Shown piece by piece: positions 37,488 to 46,530 of a stretch of DNA of 64,000 nt. The first letter of the stretch is position 1. Every line of letters starts with the position of its first letter. Under the pieces are notes generated by a model. The model saw only the letters and a program-made list of their open reading frames with translations. It searched no databases and was not told the DNA's origin. The translations under genes and the position numbers were made by a program. The DNA is from Pseudomonas sp. M47T1 (lineage in GTDB: Bacteria > Pseudomonadota > Gammaproteobacteria > Pseudomonadales > Pseudomonadaceae). The DNA is taken from assembly GCF_000263855.1 (NCBI RefSeq), contig NZ_AJWX01000001.1, positions 310,001-374,000 on the forward strand, given 5' to 3'.

Positions 37488-38777
37488 TCAGCGAGTAAAC
37501 AGCCAACTGGCATTGCCCAGGCTGATGATTCGAGGAAAGTCGTCCAGCGTGATCACGGTGGTGCAGTGTTCTTCTTCGGCCTTGGGGCACAGCCATTGTC
37601 CGCTGGTGGCCCGGCCACGCTCGGGGTGGCGGGTATCCAGCGATTGCACAGGGCCTTGCTGGCGGCCGTTGGCTTCGATCTTCACCTGACGCGGCCTGCC
37701 CACGGCCCAGGCCACCAGCAACTGGTCGTCGCCCTTGGCAAAATTGAGCAGGTAGAGGTTGTCGGCTTGCAGGCTCTTGAGGCTGTCGTAGCGGTATTGC
37801 GTGAGGATCGGTGCGATGGCCTTGAGCACTGCATAGGCCGGCTTGGCGGTAAGGTCGGGTTTGAGCAGGCCGAAATTATGTTCGCGCTCCTTGGCATCCG
37901 TACCGTCGTTGACCAGGTCGTACCACCACATGCCCTTGATGTTGGGGCGGGTCTTGGCCAGGAAGAAGGCCCGGGCGAGGAATTGCGCCTGGGTAGCCTC
38001 GTCCACGCCGCAGGGTTCGTTGGCGCTGGGCCAGCTCATTTCGGTGAGGTACAGCGGCACCGGTTTGCCGGCCAGGCGGGTCAGGCGCTGGTCAATGCTG
38101 GACAGCCACTTGATCCAGCTTTCCGGGGTTTTGCCCAAGTCGCCGCGGCAGTGGACGTAGGGGTGCAACGACAAGCCGTCGACCCGCTCGGTGACACCGC
38201 CTTCCACCAGGCGATCGGCAAACCCCTTGTCCAGCCCTTCGCTGGTGACTGCGCCCGCGAGTACCCGGGCCTTGGCATCGTTGTGGCGGATCTGGCTGGT
38301 GGTGGCCTTCACCAGGGCGATGTAGTCGTCGCTGACCTGGCGGTCGGCAGGGCCGGTCAGGTCCCACTCGTTCCATATCTCGTAAAAGCTCACCTGGCCG
38401 GCCAGCGCCCGGGTGACGTAGTCGACGTAGGTGCCGAAGGCGGTCAACAGGTTGGGCGTGCGCGGCAGGGCGTTGTTCTCGTAGTACTGGTTGCCGTAGT
38501 CCAGGATCACCACGTTGGCCATGCCGCGCGCGGCCCTGGCCGCGTTGTATTGACGCCAGATGGGCGGGATCTGCAACTGCCCGGGTTGCTGTTCCACCCG
38601 CGCCCAGTAGGCGTCTTCACGCACCGAGGTGATCCCGGCCTGGCTGGCCAGTTCGAAGTTCTTTGCCAACAGGGGTGAGCCGTCCATCAGGTGAGTGGCG
38701 GTACCCACGATAAACGGCTCATCGGCCGCTGCCATGCCTGCGATCAGCAGGGCGAGGCAAGGTAGCAGTCTGCGCAT
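37488..38777 (-). CDS. Secreted glycoside hydrolase, PslG-like (clan A)
   Basis: Probable periplasmic endoglycosidase that trims or edits the polymer, as PslG does for Psl. The 429 residues begin with a signal peptide (MRRLLPCLALLIAGMAAA-DE). The TIM-barrel catalytic pair is visible: acid/base E137 in EIWNEWD and nucleophile E246 in YLTEMSWP. ATG 38777 lies directly after the polymerase stop. A small C-terminal beta domain follows the barrel (about 330-429). Presence of a hydrolase inside a Wzx/Wzy operon is typical of Psl-related loci. Confidence 0.88.
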   Translation of the reverse strand: MRRLLPCLALLIAGMAAADEPFIVGTATHLMDGSPLLAKNFELASQAGITSVREDAYWARVEQQPGQLQIPPIWRQYNAARAARGMANVVILDYGNQYYENNALPRTPNLLTAFGTYVDYVTRALAGQVSFYEIWNEWDLTGPADRQVSDDYIALVKATTSQIRHNDAKARVLAGAVTSEGLDKGFADRLVEGGVTERVDGLSLHPYVHCRGDLGKTPESWIKWLSSIDQRLTRLAGKPVPLYLTEMSWPSANEPCGVDEATQAQFLARAFFLAKTRPNIKGMWWYDLVNDGTDAKEREHNFGLLKPDLTAKPAYAVLKAIAPILTQYRYDSLKSLQADNLYLLNFAKGDDQLLVAWAVGRPRQVKIEANGRQQGPVQSLDTRHPERGRATSGQWLCPKAEEEHCTTVITLDDFPRIISLGNASWLFTR

Positions 38778-38779
38778 GA

Positions 38780-40105
38780 TCAATTGATCGTCCGGAAGGG
38801 CGTGGCGTACGCCGGTTGCCTGGGTGGGCGGGGTCGGTCATGGCTGCCGGCACTCACCGGCATGGCCTTGCGCCGCAGCACCAGGGCCACGGCCATGCCC
38901 AGGAACAGGGTGGCCACCGAGACTTCCGGAATATCGGTGGTCCAGCTGATCAGCGTCAGGCAGAAACAGATGCTGGTCAGGGCCCTGGCCAGGCGCGTGG
39001 TCTTGTCGCGCAGGCGCATCATGAGCGGCACCATCATCAGGTACAGGGCCAGGCCGCCGATGCCGAAGGTGGCCCACAGGTACAGTGCGCTGTTGTCGGC
39101 AACGATCGGCACGTTGGCAGTCATTACCGGGAACGCCGAGACGCTGCTGCCCACCATCCCGAAGCCGGCTCCCCAGACGCTCCAGCCTTGTACCCACTGG
39201 TTGTGGGCCAGGTTGGGCCAGGTGTTGATCAGGCGGTCATAGAACGAGGACAGCGAACCGCTTTGGGCCGTGGCGGCGTTGGGGTCGAAATCCACCCACA
39301 GGCCGATGATCGGCAGGGCAATGCCCATGGCCACCACCACACAGAAAATCGCCCGGCAGGTGAGCCGGTTACGCAGCAGCGGCAACAGCGCCAGGGTGCA
39401 GGCAAACGCCACCACCGTGGATTTGTTGGTGGTGAGGTAGATGGCCGCAATGCTGATGGCGAACAGCACGGCCATCACCCATCGTGAGCGGGTGAAGGCG
39501 CTCAGGTACAGGCTGAAGATGGCGATCATCACTGACAGGCTGGTGGACAGGCGCGTGAAGCCGGCAATGCGATCCACGCCATTCTCCGACCACGACTGGT
39601 TAGCGCTGAGCTCGGTGTCGCCAATGTTGTAGCTGTAGCCTTTCCAGGGCACAGCGGTGTACTTGTCCAGGGCAATGCCCACCAGTGACGCCGCCAGGCA
39701 GAACAGAATGACCAGTGCCAGCAGACGCTTGCGGTGTTCCAGGTGCACCCCGCACACCACCCCGAACAGGAACGGGCTGTACATGTACAGGGCAAAGCCC
39801 ACGTTGCCCAGCACCGCGCCATGCAACATGCCCAGCAGGGCGGCTATGGCCAGCAGCAACAGCATGATCCAGAAGCCACGGCCGCCCTTGAAGTTCAGCA
39901 ATTGCAGGCCGAACAGGCCCAGGCACGCGGCCTTCGGCAGGTAGAGCAATGCCGACAACCCCGCCTGGTCGAAGTAGTAGCGCAGGGCACCGGAAAACGT
40001 CTCCACCAGCACCAGGCTAATGGCGACCAGCACCACGATCAGCGACTGGCTGATGGCGATGCGCGGGGGGCGTTTAGAGAGGCTCGGAAGCTGGCTGATT
40101 TTCAT
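38780..40105 (-). CDS. O-antigen ligase/polymerase family protein, probable Wzy
   Basis: A 441-residue inner-membrane protein with about eleven to twelve hydrophobic segments and a large loop near 300-350, the pattern of Wzy/WaaL proteins. It would link lipid-bound repeat units into polymer. Sequence conservation is low in this family, so the call depends on topology and on its place between glycosyltransferase and hydrolase genes. ATG 40105 overlaps the previous gene by 32 bp; a longer upstream frame is antisense-free coding shadow of that gene. Confidence 0.8.
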   Translation of the reverse strand: MKISQLPSLSKRPPRIAISQSLIVVLVAISLVLVETFSGALRYYFDQAGLSALLYLPKAACLGLFGLQLLNFKGGRGFWIMLLLLAIAALLGMLHGAVLGNVGFALYMYSPFLFGVVCGVHLEHRKRLLALVILFCLAASLVGIALDKYTAVPWKGYSYNIGDTELSANQSWSENGVDRIAGFTRLSTSLSVMIAIFSLYLSAFTRSRWVMAVLFAISIAAIYLTTNKSTVVAFACTLALLPLLRNRLTCRAIFCVVVAMGIALPIIGLWVDFDPNAATAQSGSLSSFYDRLINTWPNLAHNQWVQGWSVWGAGFGMVGSSVSAFPVMTANVPIVADNSALYLWATFGIGGLALYLMMVPLMMRLRDKTTRLARALTSICFCLTLISWTTDIPEVSVATLFLGMAVALVLRRKAMPVSAGSHDRPRPPRQPAYATPFRTIN

Positions 40106-41318
40106 GATGGGCGCTTCTGTTCTGATGGACCTGGAAAAACAGCTGTTGGTAGCTGTCGAGCATGCGATCGATTTCCAGCAGCGGTGCCACGCTGGCCCTG
40201 GCCTGGGCAGCGAGTTGATGGCGCAGTTCCGGCTGGCGGTACAGGCGCACCATGGCCAGGCCCAGGGAGTCAGGCTCATCGGGATTGCACAGCAGGCCGT
40301 TAATGCCTTCGCGGATGATTTCCGGCAGCCCGCCGCGATGGCTGGCGATCACCGGCACCGAATGCGCGCAGGCTTCCACGGCAACCATGCCGAACGGCTC
40401 GTTCCACAGCGACGGCACCAGCGCCACGTCGATCTGGCGATAGAAGCTTTCCGGCGACTGGTAGCCAACGAAGTGAATGTTCTCGGCGTCGGCCAACTGG
40501 CGAATCTCGCGCTCGTAGTCCTGCTGGCCGCGCCCGGCGATCTGCAGGGTGGCGTTGAACGGCAGGCGCTTGAATTGCTCGATCATCCAGCGCACGCCCT
40601 TGTGGTCGGACAAGGTGCCGAGAAAGCCGAAACGCAACGGCTCGCTGTGGGCCAGGCGCCCCTGGGGGTAAATGCGTTGCACTTCTTCCACCCGGGGGCT
40701 GGCGTTGTAGATTACGTGGGCCGAGGCGTTGCGAAAGAAGCGTGCGTTCTGCAGGCGGTCCAGCAGGAAGTGGCTGACACCGACCACGGCGTCCACCTGC
40801 GACGAGCGCTCGGCATGGCCCTGGCGCAAGCTCTGGCACAGGGTGCAGGGGCCATTGCAGCATTGGCGCTTCTTGAACATCAGGCTGCCGGGGCACAGCA
40901 GGTACATGTCATGCAGCACTTGCACGATGGGCACCCCGGCCTTGGCGATTTCGTCCCACACCGCCACCGACCAGCCACCCAGGTTATGGCACACCACCAG
41001 GTCGATGTTTTCCTTGTCCATGACCTGCCGGACGTAGGCACGCATGCCCATGTTGTAGCGGTCGCGCAGGTGCCAGCCCAGGCGAGCCAGGGCGTTGGGG
41101 CGCTGGTCACTAAAGTGCCAGTAGTTATTGAGCAGCCCCGCGCGATAGACCGTCACGCCCTTGACCAGGTCATGGGTCAGGCCGGCATCGGCCCCGGTGG
41201 TCAGCACGCACACATTCATGCCACGCCGATGTAACCCTTCGACCGTGCGTTGCAGCACGATTTCAGCTCCGCCGCCAATGTTTGGCGCGTACAGGCTGGA
41301 GAGGAAGAGCACGTTCAT
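40074..41318 (-). CDS. GT4-family glycosyltransferase
   Basis: A 414-residue GT-B enzyme: N-terminal MNVLFLSSLYAPNIGGGAEIVLQ, donor-site LWNEPFGMVAVEACAHSVPVIA. A cysteine-rich insert (CPGSLMFKKRQCCNGPCTLCQ region, four to five Cys within 25 residues) might bind metal and is seen in some family members. ATG 41318 overlaps the stop of the upstream GT2 gene (ATGA). Specificity unknown. Confidence 0.9.
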   Translation of the reverse strand: MNVLFLSSLYAPNIGGGAEIVLQRTVEGLHRRGMNVCVLTTGADAGLTHDLVKGVTVYRAGLLNNYWHFSDQRPNALARLGWHLRDRYNMGMRAYVRQVMDKENIDLVVCHNLGGWSVAVWDEIAKAGVPIVQVLHDMYLLCPGSLMFKKRQCCNGPCTLCQSLRQGHAERSSQVDAVVGVSHFLLDRLQNARFFRNASAHVIYNASPRVEEVQRIYPQGRLAHSEPLRFGFLGTLSDHKGVRWMIEQFKRLPFNATLQIAGRGQQDYEREIRQLADAENIHFVGYQSPESFYRQIDVALVPSLWNEPFGMVAVEACAHSVPVIASHRGGLPEIIREGINGLLCNPDEPDSLGLAMVRLYRQPELRHQLAAQARASVAPLLEIDRMLDSYQQLFFQVHQNRSAHHENQPASEPL

Positions 41319-42316
41319 AGTGGAAACGACTTGTGCAGGCCGAGGCGACCGGACTCGCCGTCGGCAATGGCCTGTTGCAGCAGGTCCAGGCGCTGGCGTG
41401 AACCACTGCGCCAGGCCACCACGCGCAGCAAGGTCATGAACACGGCGCGGTTGAGTGTGTACAGCCAGCCCCAGCGGGCCCACACGAACTTGTCGAACCA
41501 GGCCTGGTTGCGGGCGGTGTAGTAGGCGCGCAAGTCCGAGTCGCCCAGCAGGAAGGCTTCATAGATGTTGCTGGTGCGCGACTTGATGTTCCACGAGTGC
41601 TCAAGGTCTTCGAGCAGCGCGTCGGTGACCAGGAAGATGTGCCCGCCACTGGCGGTGATACGCCGGGTGTATTCGGTGTCGTCGGCGTAGAGGATCATGT
41701 CGGTGCGTGGCAAGCCGATGTTTTCATACATGCTGCGATGGCCCAGCAGGCCGCCATAGGTGGCGAAAGGCAGTTGCACCAGGGAATGATGCAGGCTGTC
41801 GGCATGGGGCTTGCCCCACGGCGTGCGGCGCCACACTTTGTAGGGCAGTTGGCCGATGTGAAAACCAAAGCAGCTGGAGCGGTGGGGGAAGGCATGGCGC
41901 TGCGGCACGCCAGCGGCGATGTCGGCCTGGTGAGTGGGGCGGAAGCCCAGCACGGCCGTTTGTGCACGGCCCATTTTGCGTGAGCACTGGGCGAGGCGCT
42001 GGTGCAGCGTGGCGACGGCGCCTTCGGTGGGCGCGTTGTCGTCATCCATCAGCCAGATAAACTCGGCGCCAGCCTTGAGTGCCGCGTCGATACCCACGGC
42101 ATAGCCGTTCGCCGAACCGGTGTTGGCGGGCAGGTCAATGATGTGCACCTGGGCTGGCCAGCGGCGCAGCAACTGTCCCAGGTCGGCGCGGGCGGCGTTG
42201 TTGACCACGATCACCTGGCCAATTTCGGCGCAGGCCAGTGAGCGCTCGATCAGCGCTTGCAGGTAGTGGAGCCGGTTCCCGTAGGTCAGGGTGACCAGGG
42301 TGGTAGTCGCAGGCAT
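41315..42316 (-). CDS. GT2-family glycosyltransferase
   Basis: A 333-residue inverting GT-A enzyme with N-terminal TLVTLTYGNRLHYLQALI, nucleotide-binding region VVNNAARAD, and the DxD-type metal motif WLMDDDNAPTEGA. This variant resembles rhamnosyl/galactofuranosyl-type transferases. It is the first gene after the RfaH-like regulator (37 bp) and is coupled to the next gene by ATGA. Confidence 0.9.
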   Translation of the reverse strand: MPATTTLVTLTYGNRLHYLQALIERSLACAEIGQVIVVNNAARADLGQLLRRWPAQVHIIDLPANTGSANGYAVGIDAALKAGAEFIWLMDDDNAPTEGAVATLHQRLAQCSRKMGRAQTAVLGFRPTHQADIAAGVPQRHAFPHRSSCFGFHIGQLPYKVWRRTPWGKPHADSLHHSLVQLPFATYGGLLGHRSMYENIGLPRTDMILYADDTEYTRRITASGGHIFLVTDALLEDLEHSWNIKSRTSNIYEAFLLGDSDLRAYYTARNQAWFDKFVWARWGWLYTLNRAVFMTLLRVVAWRSGSRQRLDLLQQAIADGESGRLGLHKSFPL

Positions 42317-42353
42317 GGCGCAATCCCCCTTGTTCTTGTTGAGTCGTCGCAGG

Positions 42354-42866
42354 TCAGCAGGCGGGCATGGCCATGCGCGACAGGCTGCTCTTGGGCAGGC
42401 TGATACGTTGTTCGCGTTGCAGCAGGTTGAGCAGGATCACCGCGCGCTCCTGGCCATCGTCGCTGAGGAAGATGGCCTGGATTTCGCTGTTGCCCGTGCG
42501 GATCAGCACCGCCTCGCCCTGGTTGAACCGCGGCAGCGGTTCGGGGGCCGCCAGGCGCTGGCGGATCTGTGCGATCAAGCTGTCAGGCACCGGGCTGGGC
42601 GCGCCGCCAAAGGCGACGATGCGGCACACGCCCCGGGTGGAGCGGATGGGGTACCAGCTGTCGCCCTGCTCCAGGCGGATGAACAGGTAACCGGGAAACA
42701 GCTCCTCCTCGGCCAGCCGGCGCACTTTGCGCGAGCTGTCGTCCGCAGCCTTGAGCGGGCGGAAACACTCGAAGTGCTGGCGGGCCAGGTGTTCTTCGGC
42801 GCGGGCTTCCTGGCGCGGCTTGGTCTGGATCAGGTACCAGTTGGAACTGTCGTTGAGGTAGCTCAT
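42354..42866 (-). CDS. rfaH: RfaH-family transcription antitermination factor (NusG paralogue) encoded within its operon
   Basis: Binds RNA polymerase paused at an ops element and suppresses termination through long operons; may also recruit ribosomes. The 170 residues have a NusG N-terminal domain (WYLIQTKPRQEARAEEHLARQ, ELFPGYLFIRL) and a C-terminal KOW domain ending QAIFLSDDGQERAVILLNL, which resembles the fold-switching domain of E. coli RfaH (QAIF...LLLNL) more than NusG. It sits seventh in the exopolysaccharide operon, whose leader carries two ops-like elements, so it probably acts on its own transcript. Its 5' leader includes an (AAC)n tract. Confidence 0.93.
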   Translation of the reverse strand: MSYLNDSSNWYLIQTKPRQEARAEEHLARQHFECFRPLKAADDSSRKVRRLAEEELFPGYLFIRLEQGDSWYPIRSTRGVCRIVAFGGAPSPVPDSLIAQIRQRLAAPEPLPRFNQGEAVLIRTGNSEIQAIFLSDDGQERAVILLNLLQREQRISLPKSSLSRMAMPAC

Positions 42867-42910
42867 GGCGTGGCTCTCACGTGCGCCGGGAAACGTGTCG
42901 CAGGCCCGGG

Positions 42911-42935
42911 TGTTGTTGTTTTGTTGTTGTTGTTA
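42911..42935 (-). promoter_or_regulatory. (AAC)n tract ahead of rfaH: candidate Hfq/Crc (CA-motif) site
   Basis: Minus-strand sequence is TAACAACAACAACAAAACAACAAC in effect, starting with the wzc-type stop codon and ending about 45 nt before the rfaH-like ATG. AACAACAA satisfies the AANAANAA catabolite-activity motif bound by Hfq with Crc in Pseudomonas. Repression of this cistron under preferred carbon sources is an inference. Confidence 0.45.
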
Positions 42936-45143
42936 TTTCTTGCCAGGGCTGTAGTCGTAGGCTGAGCAGTCGTACTCGGCCGTGGACGCCTTGCGTTCGA
43001 TACCGTTGAAGATGGCGCCCTTGACCAGCACGCCGTTCTGCGCAAGCCGACGCTTGGCACTCTCTACTTCCTTGATCGAGCTTTTGCCGAAGCGCGCCAC
43101 CAGCAGGGTGGTGCCCGCCTGGCGGCCGACCAGCGCCGCGTCGGTGACGGCCATGATGGGCGGGGTGTCAATGATTACCAGGTCGTACTTGGGCGACAGT
43201 TCGCGCAGCAGCTTGTGGAAGTTGTCATGCATCAGCAGTTCCGACGGGTTAGGCGCTGCGAAGCCGCAGGAAATGAAGTGCAGGTTGTCCACCGCGGTGC
43301 CGTTTATCACTTCACGGTTGCTCAGGCGCGCGGCCAGGGCGTCGGACAGGCCATGGCGTGGTTGCAGGCCCAGCACCTTGTGCAGGTAACCCTTGCGCAT
43401 GTCGGCGTCGATCAGCAGCACTTTCTTGCCGGTCTGGGCAATGATCACCGCCAGGTTGGAGCTCACGAACGACTTGCCTACCGCCGGGCTGGGGCTGGAA
43501 ATCATCAGGATATTGTTGCGCGCCTCCAGCATGGCGAAGTGCAGGCTGGTGCGCAGGCTGCGCAGCGATTCCACGGCCAGCTCCGACGGTTCGGCGATGC
43601 TGAGCAGCTTGGCTTCGGTGCCGCCGTTGCGCGATTGCCGGCCTTTGGTCAGGCGGTCTTGCAGGCGCGACAGGGGCACCGAGGCGTACACCGGAATACC
43701 CAGGTTTTCGATGTCATCGGGGTTGACGATGCCGCGGTCGAACGCCTGGCGAATGAAGATGATTGCAACGGCCACCAGCGCGCCCAGCAGGATCGAGATG
43801 GCCACGATCAGTTTGCGCATGGGCTTGACCGGTTCTTCGACGTTGGCGTCGGCCTTGTCGATGATGCGCACGTTGCCGATGTTGCCGGCGCGGATGATGT
43901 CCTGTTCCTGGGTCTTGTTCAGCAACTGGGTGTAGGTCTGGTTGGTGACCTGTTGCTCACGGGTCAGGCGCAGCAATTCCTGTTGGGTTTCAGGCAGGTT
44001 GTGGACCTTGGCCTGCATGGTGGCCTTTTGCGCTTCAAGCTGGTTGATCTGGTTGGTCAGGGCCACCTGGGTAGGGTGCTGGCGGGTGTACAGGCGATCC
44101 AGGTCCGGGCGTTTGAGCTTGAGCTCGGAGATGGAATTGTCGGCCGCCACCACTTGGTCCAGCAGCGAGCGGGTTTCCTGGCTGATGTCCACTGACTTGC
44201 TGCGCATCTGGTAGTCATGCAGGGCGTTTTCGGCCTTGGTCAGCTCGCCACGCACAATGGGCAGTTGCGAGCGCAGGAACTGCAGGCGCTGTTCGGCCTC
44301 GGCCGAGCTGCGTTCCACGTTCTGCTGCACGTACAGGCGGCTCACTTCGTTGAGCACGCGGTTGGCGTGGGCCGGGTCCGGGTCTTCCAGCGACAGGTAG
44401 ACGATGCCCGAGTCCTTGCCGGCCTCGGCCACTTTCAGCTTGGTCTGGTAGTCCAGTTGGGTCACCAGGGAGCGGTTGCGCGCCAGGGTGAACTCGGTGC
44501 CGGGGCGGGCCTGCAGGGTATCGACCTTCAGGCTGACGTCGCTGCCGGTCGCCAGTTCGCCGACTTGGCCCTTGAGCAGCAGGTCGCCATCACTGTCCAG
44601 CAGGCGGTACTGGCCACCCTCACCGGCTACCAGGGTCATTTTCTTGCCCAGCAGGCTATCAGGCACTTCCAGGGTGGCGACTTCGAATTTCTCGCCGCCC
44701 CAGGCATAAGTGTCCAGGCCCATCAGCGGCGCTGCGATCGGCTGGTCGGCGGTGGGCTTGAAGTGACGCGCCATGTACGCACCCAGGCCAGGCAGGTACT
44801 TGGGTTGGTGAACCACGTCCAGGTCCAGCTCACTGACCACCTGGCCCAGCACCGAACGCGAGCGAATCAGTTCAATCTCGGCGGTGGCCTGTGACACGGC
44901 ATTGGGCTTGGTGTTGATTTCCGGGGTGGCGTCCAGGCCCACACGCTTGGGCTCGATCTGGATCATCACGTTGGCCTGGTAAATAGGCGTGGCCAGGATC
45001 GCGAAGCCCAGGCCTATCACGGCGAAGAAACCGACCACGCCGGCGATCAGGCGCTTGTGGTCGAACAGGGTTCGCAGGATGGTTGCCAGGTCTAACTGAG
45101 TGTCCTGGTAGTACTCCAGTGCAGAGCGGCTCATTGCAGTCAT
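42933..45143 (-). CDS. Wzc-type polysaccharide co-polymerase/tyrosine autokinase
   Basis: Inner-membrane chain-length regulator and BY-kinase of 736 residues. Order: Wzz domain with first membrane helix (about 31-51), periplasmic coiled-coil region, a second helix (KLIVAISILLGALVAVAIIFI), and a cytoplasmic ATPase with Walker A (SPAVGKS), Walker A' (VLLIDADMRKG) and Walker B (LVIIDTPP). The C-terminus has a small tyrosine cluster (YDCSAYDY), shorter than in E. coli Wzc. GAGGA lies before ATG 45143. Dephosphorylated by the adjacent phosphatase. Confidence 0.95.
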   Translation of the reverse strand: MTAMSRSALEYYQDTQLDLATILRTLFDHKRLIAGVVGFFAVIGLGFAILATPIYQANVMIQIEPKRVGLDATPEINTKPNAVSQATAEIELIRSRSVLGQVVSELDLDVVHQPKYLPGLGAYMARHFKPTADQPIAAPLMGLDTYAWGGEKFEVATLEVPDSLLGKKMTLVAGEGGQYRLLDSDGDLLLKGQVGELATGSDVSLKVDTLQARPGTEFTLARNRSLVTQLDYQTKLKVAEAGKDSGIVYLSLEDPDPAHANRVLNEVSRLYVQQNVERSSAEAEQRLQFLRSQLPIVRGELTKAENALHDYQMRSKSVDISQETRSLLDQVVAADNSISELKLKRPDLDRLYTRQHPTQVALTNQINQLEAQKATMQAKVHNLPETQQELLRLTREQQVTNQTYTQLLNKTQEQDIIRAGNIGNVRIIDKADANVEEPVKPMRKLIVAISILLGALVAVAIIFIRQAFDRGIVNPDDIENLGIPVYASVPLSRLQDRLTKGRQSRNGGTEAKLLSIAEPSELAVESLRSLRTSLHFAMLEARNNILMISSPSPAVGKSFVSSNLAVIIAQTGKKVLLIDADMRKGYLHKVLGLQPRHGLSDALAARLSNREVINGTAVDNLHFISCGFAAPNPSELLMHDNFHKLLRELSPKYDLVIIDTPPIMAVTDAALVGRQAGTTLLVARFGKSSIKEVESAKRRLAQNGVLVKGAIFNGIERKASTAEYDCSAYDYSPGKK

Positions 45144-45145
45144 TT

Positions 45146-45598
45146 TTATTGATCCTCAATACTCAGGTAGGGCAACCAGTCATCGACGCAGCGCGATAAA
45201 TGCGTGTAGGTCTGTTGAAAGGCGTTCTTCTGGCGACGGTAGGGGTCGGCGATCTGCAGGTCGTTCTGCCACTTGCCGATCAAAAACACCTTGCCTCGAA
45301 CCTCCGGGGCCAGGCGGACAACTCGTTTCAATTGCTCCTGTTCCATCAGCAGCACCAGGTCGGCCCAGTGCAGCAGCTCTGGGGTGAGCTGGCAGGCGCG
45401 GTGGTCACCGCTCTTCACACGGTGCTGCTTGAGCACCGCCTTGGCGTCGGCGTCCATGTGCGCGCCGTTGTGCGCCTGCACCCCCGCCGAGCAGATCTCC
45501 AGGCGCCTGCCCCCGCGTTGGCGCAACAGGGCCGCGGCCATGGGGCTGCGGCATACATTGCCGACGCAGACGATCAGCACCCTGCTGAACATGGCCAC
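45146..45598 (-). CDS. Low-molecular-weight protein tyrosine phosphatase, Wzb type
   Basis: A 150-residue cytoplasmic phosphatase. The P-loop C11-VGNVC-R17-S and the general acid D118 (ADPYR) are intact. It would dephosphorylate the kinase encoded immediately downstream (2-nt gap), controlling polymer length and export. The start is ATG 45598 or 45592; both keep the P-loop near residue 10. Confidence 0.94.
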   Translation of the reverse strand: MAMFSRVLIVCVGNVCRSPMAAALLRQRGGRRLEICSAGVQAHNGAHMDADAKAVLKQHRVKSGDHRACQLTPELLHWADLVLLMEQEQLKRVVRLAPEVRGKVFLIGKWQNDLQIADPYRRQKNAFQQTYTHLSRCVDDWLPYLSIEDQ

Positions 45599-45600
45599 GC

Positions 45601-46530
45601 TCAGCCACGCACGGCCGACGCGGTAACGCGCCGGAATAGGTTGACGCTGACGTTGCGTGCTACCAGGGCCAGGGCCAGGAGCTTTTGCAGCGGGGAAATG
45701 GCCGACAGCGACAGGCCAAACAGTTGCACCTGGCAGTGTTCGTACAGCGCCTGGTTGCCAATGCGGAAGTAGTAATTGGCCAGGGAGCCGTAGGTGTGCA
45801 GGGTCATCTGCAGCTTTTTCTTGTCCGAGCGCATGGAAAACACGCCACCGCTGTGCACGCGGTAGGCGGCGGGGGCGATGTCGCCCTGGTACTTACCCTT
45901 GCCGTGGGCGCCCAGCAGGCACCACCACACCAGGTCATTGAGCGGCGCGCCCACCAGCTCCCGAGGCAGCTGGTGCAGCACGTTGCGAAAGCACACGGTC
46001 AGCGTCGAGAGGGGGCGGCCCTTCATCAGCTCAAGGCTGGTGGCATCGCTCTGGCCCTTGCCCTGCAACTGGATGCCCAGCATGCCGTGCTCGTTGAACG
46101 CCATGGCATCGTGGTAGGTGAGCACGTAGTCCAAGTGGCTTTCGAGGAAGTCCACCTGCTTTTGCAGCTTGGTGGGGTCGGTCCAGTAGTCGTCGCCCTC
46201 ACAGAAGGCAATGTACTTGCCGCGGCCCATGCGAAACAGGCCGGGGCAAGGGTGGTTGCCTTGCTGGTACTGGTTCTCGGTCTGCAGCTGCGCGCGAATG
46301 ATGGTGGGGTAATGGCGCGCGTACTCGGCGACGATGGCGGCGGTGCCGTCGGTTGAGCAGTCATCGTTGATGACCACTTCGAATGGGAAATCGGTCTGCT
46401 GGGCCAGAAAGCTGTCCAGGGTCTGCGCCACGAAGTGTTCGTGGTTGTAGGTGGGGCAGACGATGCTCAGCAGTGGCTCGCGTGCCGTGCCCCAGTGTTT
46501 GGTGATCTCGCTTTCGGGTCTGCTGTTCAT
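45601..46530 (-). CDS. GT2-family glycosyltransferase
   Basis: A 309-residue GT-A enzyme with LSIVCPTYNHEHFVAQTLDSFL and the metal motif FCEGDDYWTDPTKL. ATG 46530 overlaps the flippase stop (ATGA); the longer frame reaching 46623 is inside the flippase gene. Resembles transferases that add hexoses or amino sugars in O-antigen loci. Donor unknown. Confidence 0.9.
   Translation of the reverse strand: MNSRPESEITKHWGTAREPLLSIVCPTYNHEHFVAQTLDSFLAQQTDFPFEVVINDDCSTDGTAAIVAEYARHYPTIIRAQLQTENQYQQGNHPCPGLFRMGRGKYIAFCEGDDYWTDPTKLQKQVDFLESHLDYVLTYHDAMAFNEHGMLGIQLQGKGQSDATSLELMKGRPLSTLTVCFRNVLHQLPRELVGAPLNDLVWWCLLGAHGKGKYQGDIAPAAYRVHSGGVFSMRSDKKKLQMTLHTYGSLANYYFRIGNQALYEHCQVQLFGLSLSAISPLQKLLALALVARNVSVNLFRRVTASAVRG

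Noticed and set aside
42900..42935. TGT/AAC repeat considered as a CRISPR or tandem microsatellite element
   Set aside because: Only a short trinucleotide run, no spacers; its position makes an RNA-binding site more plausible.
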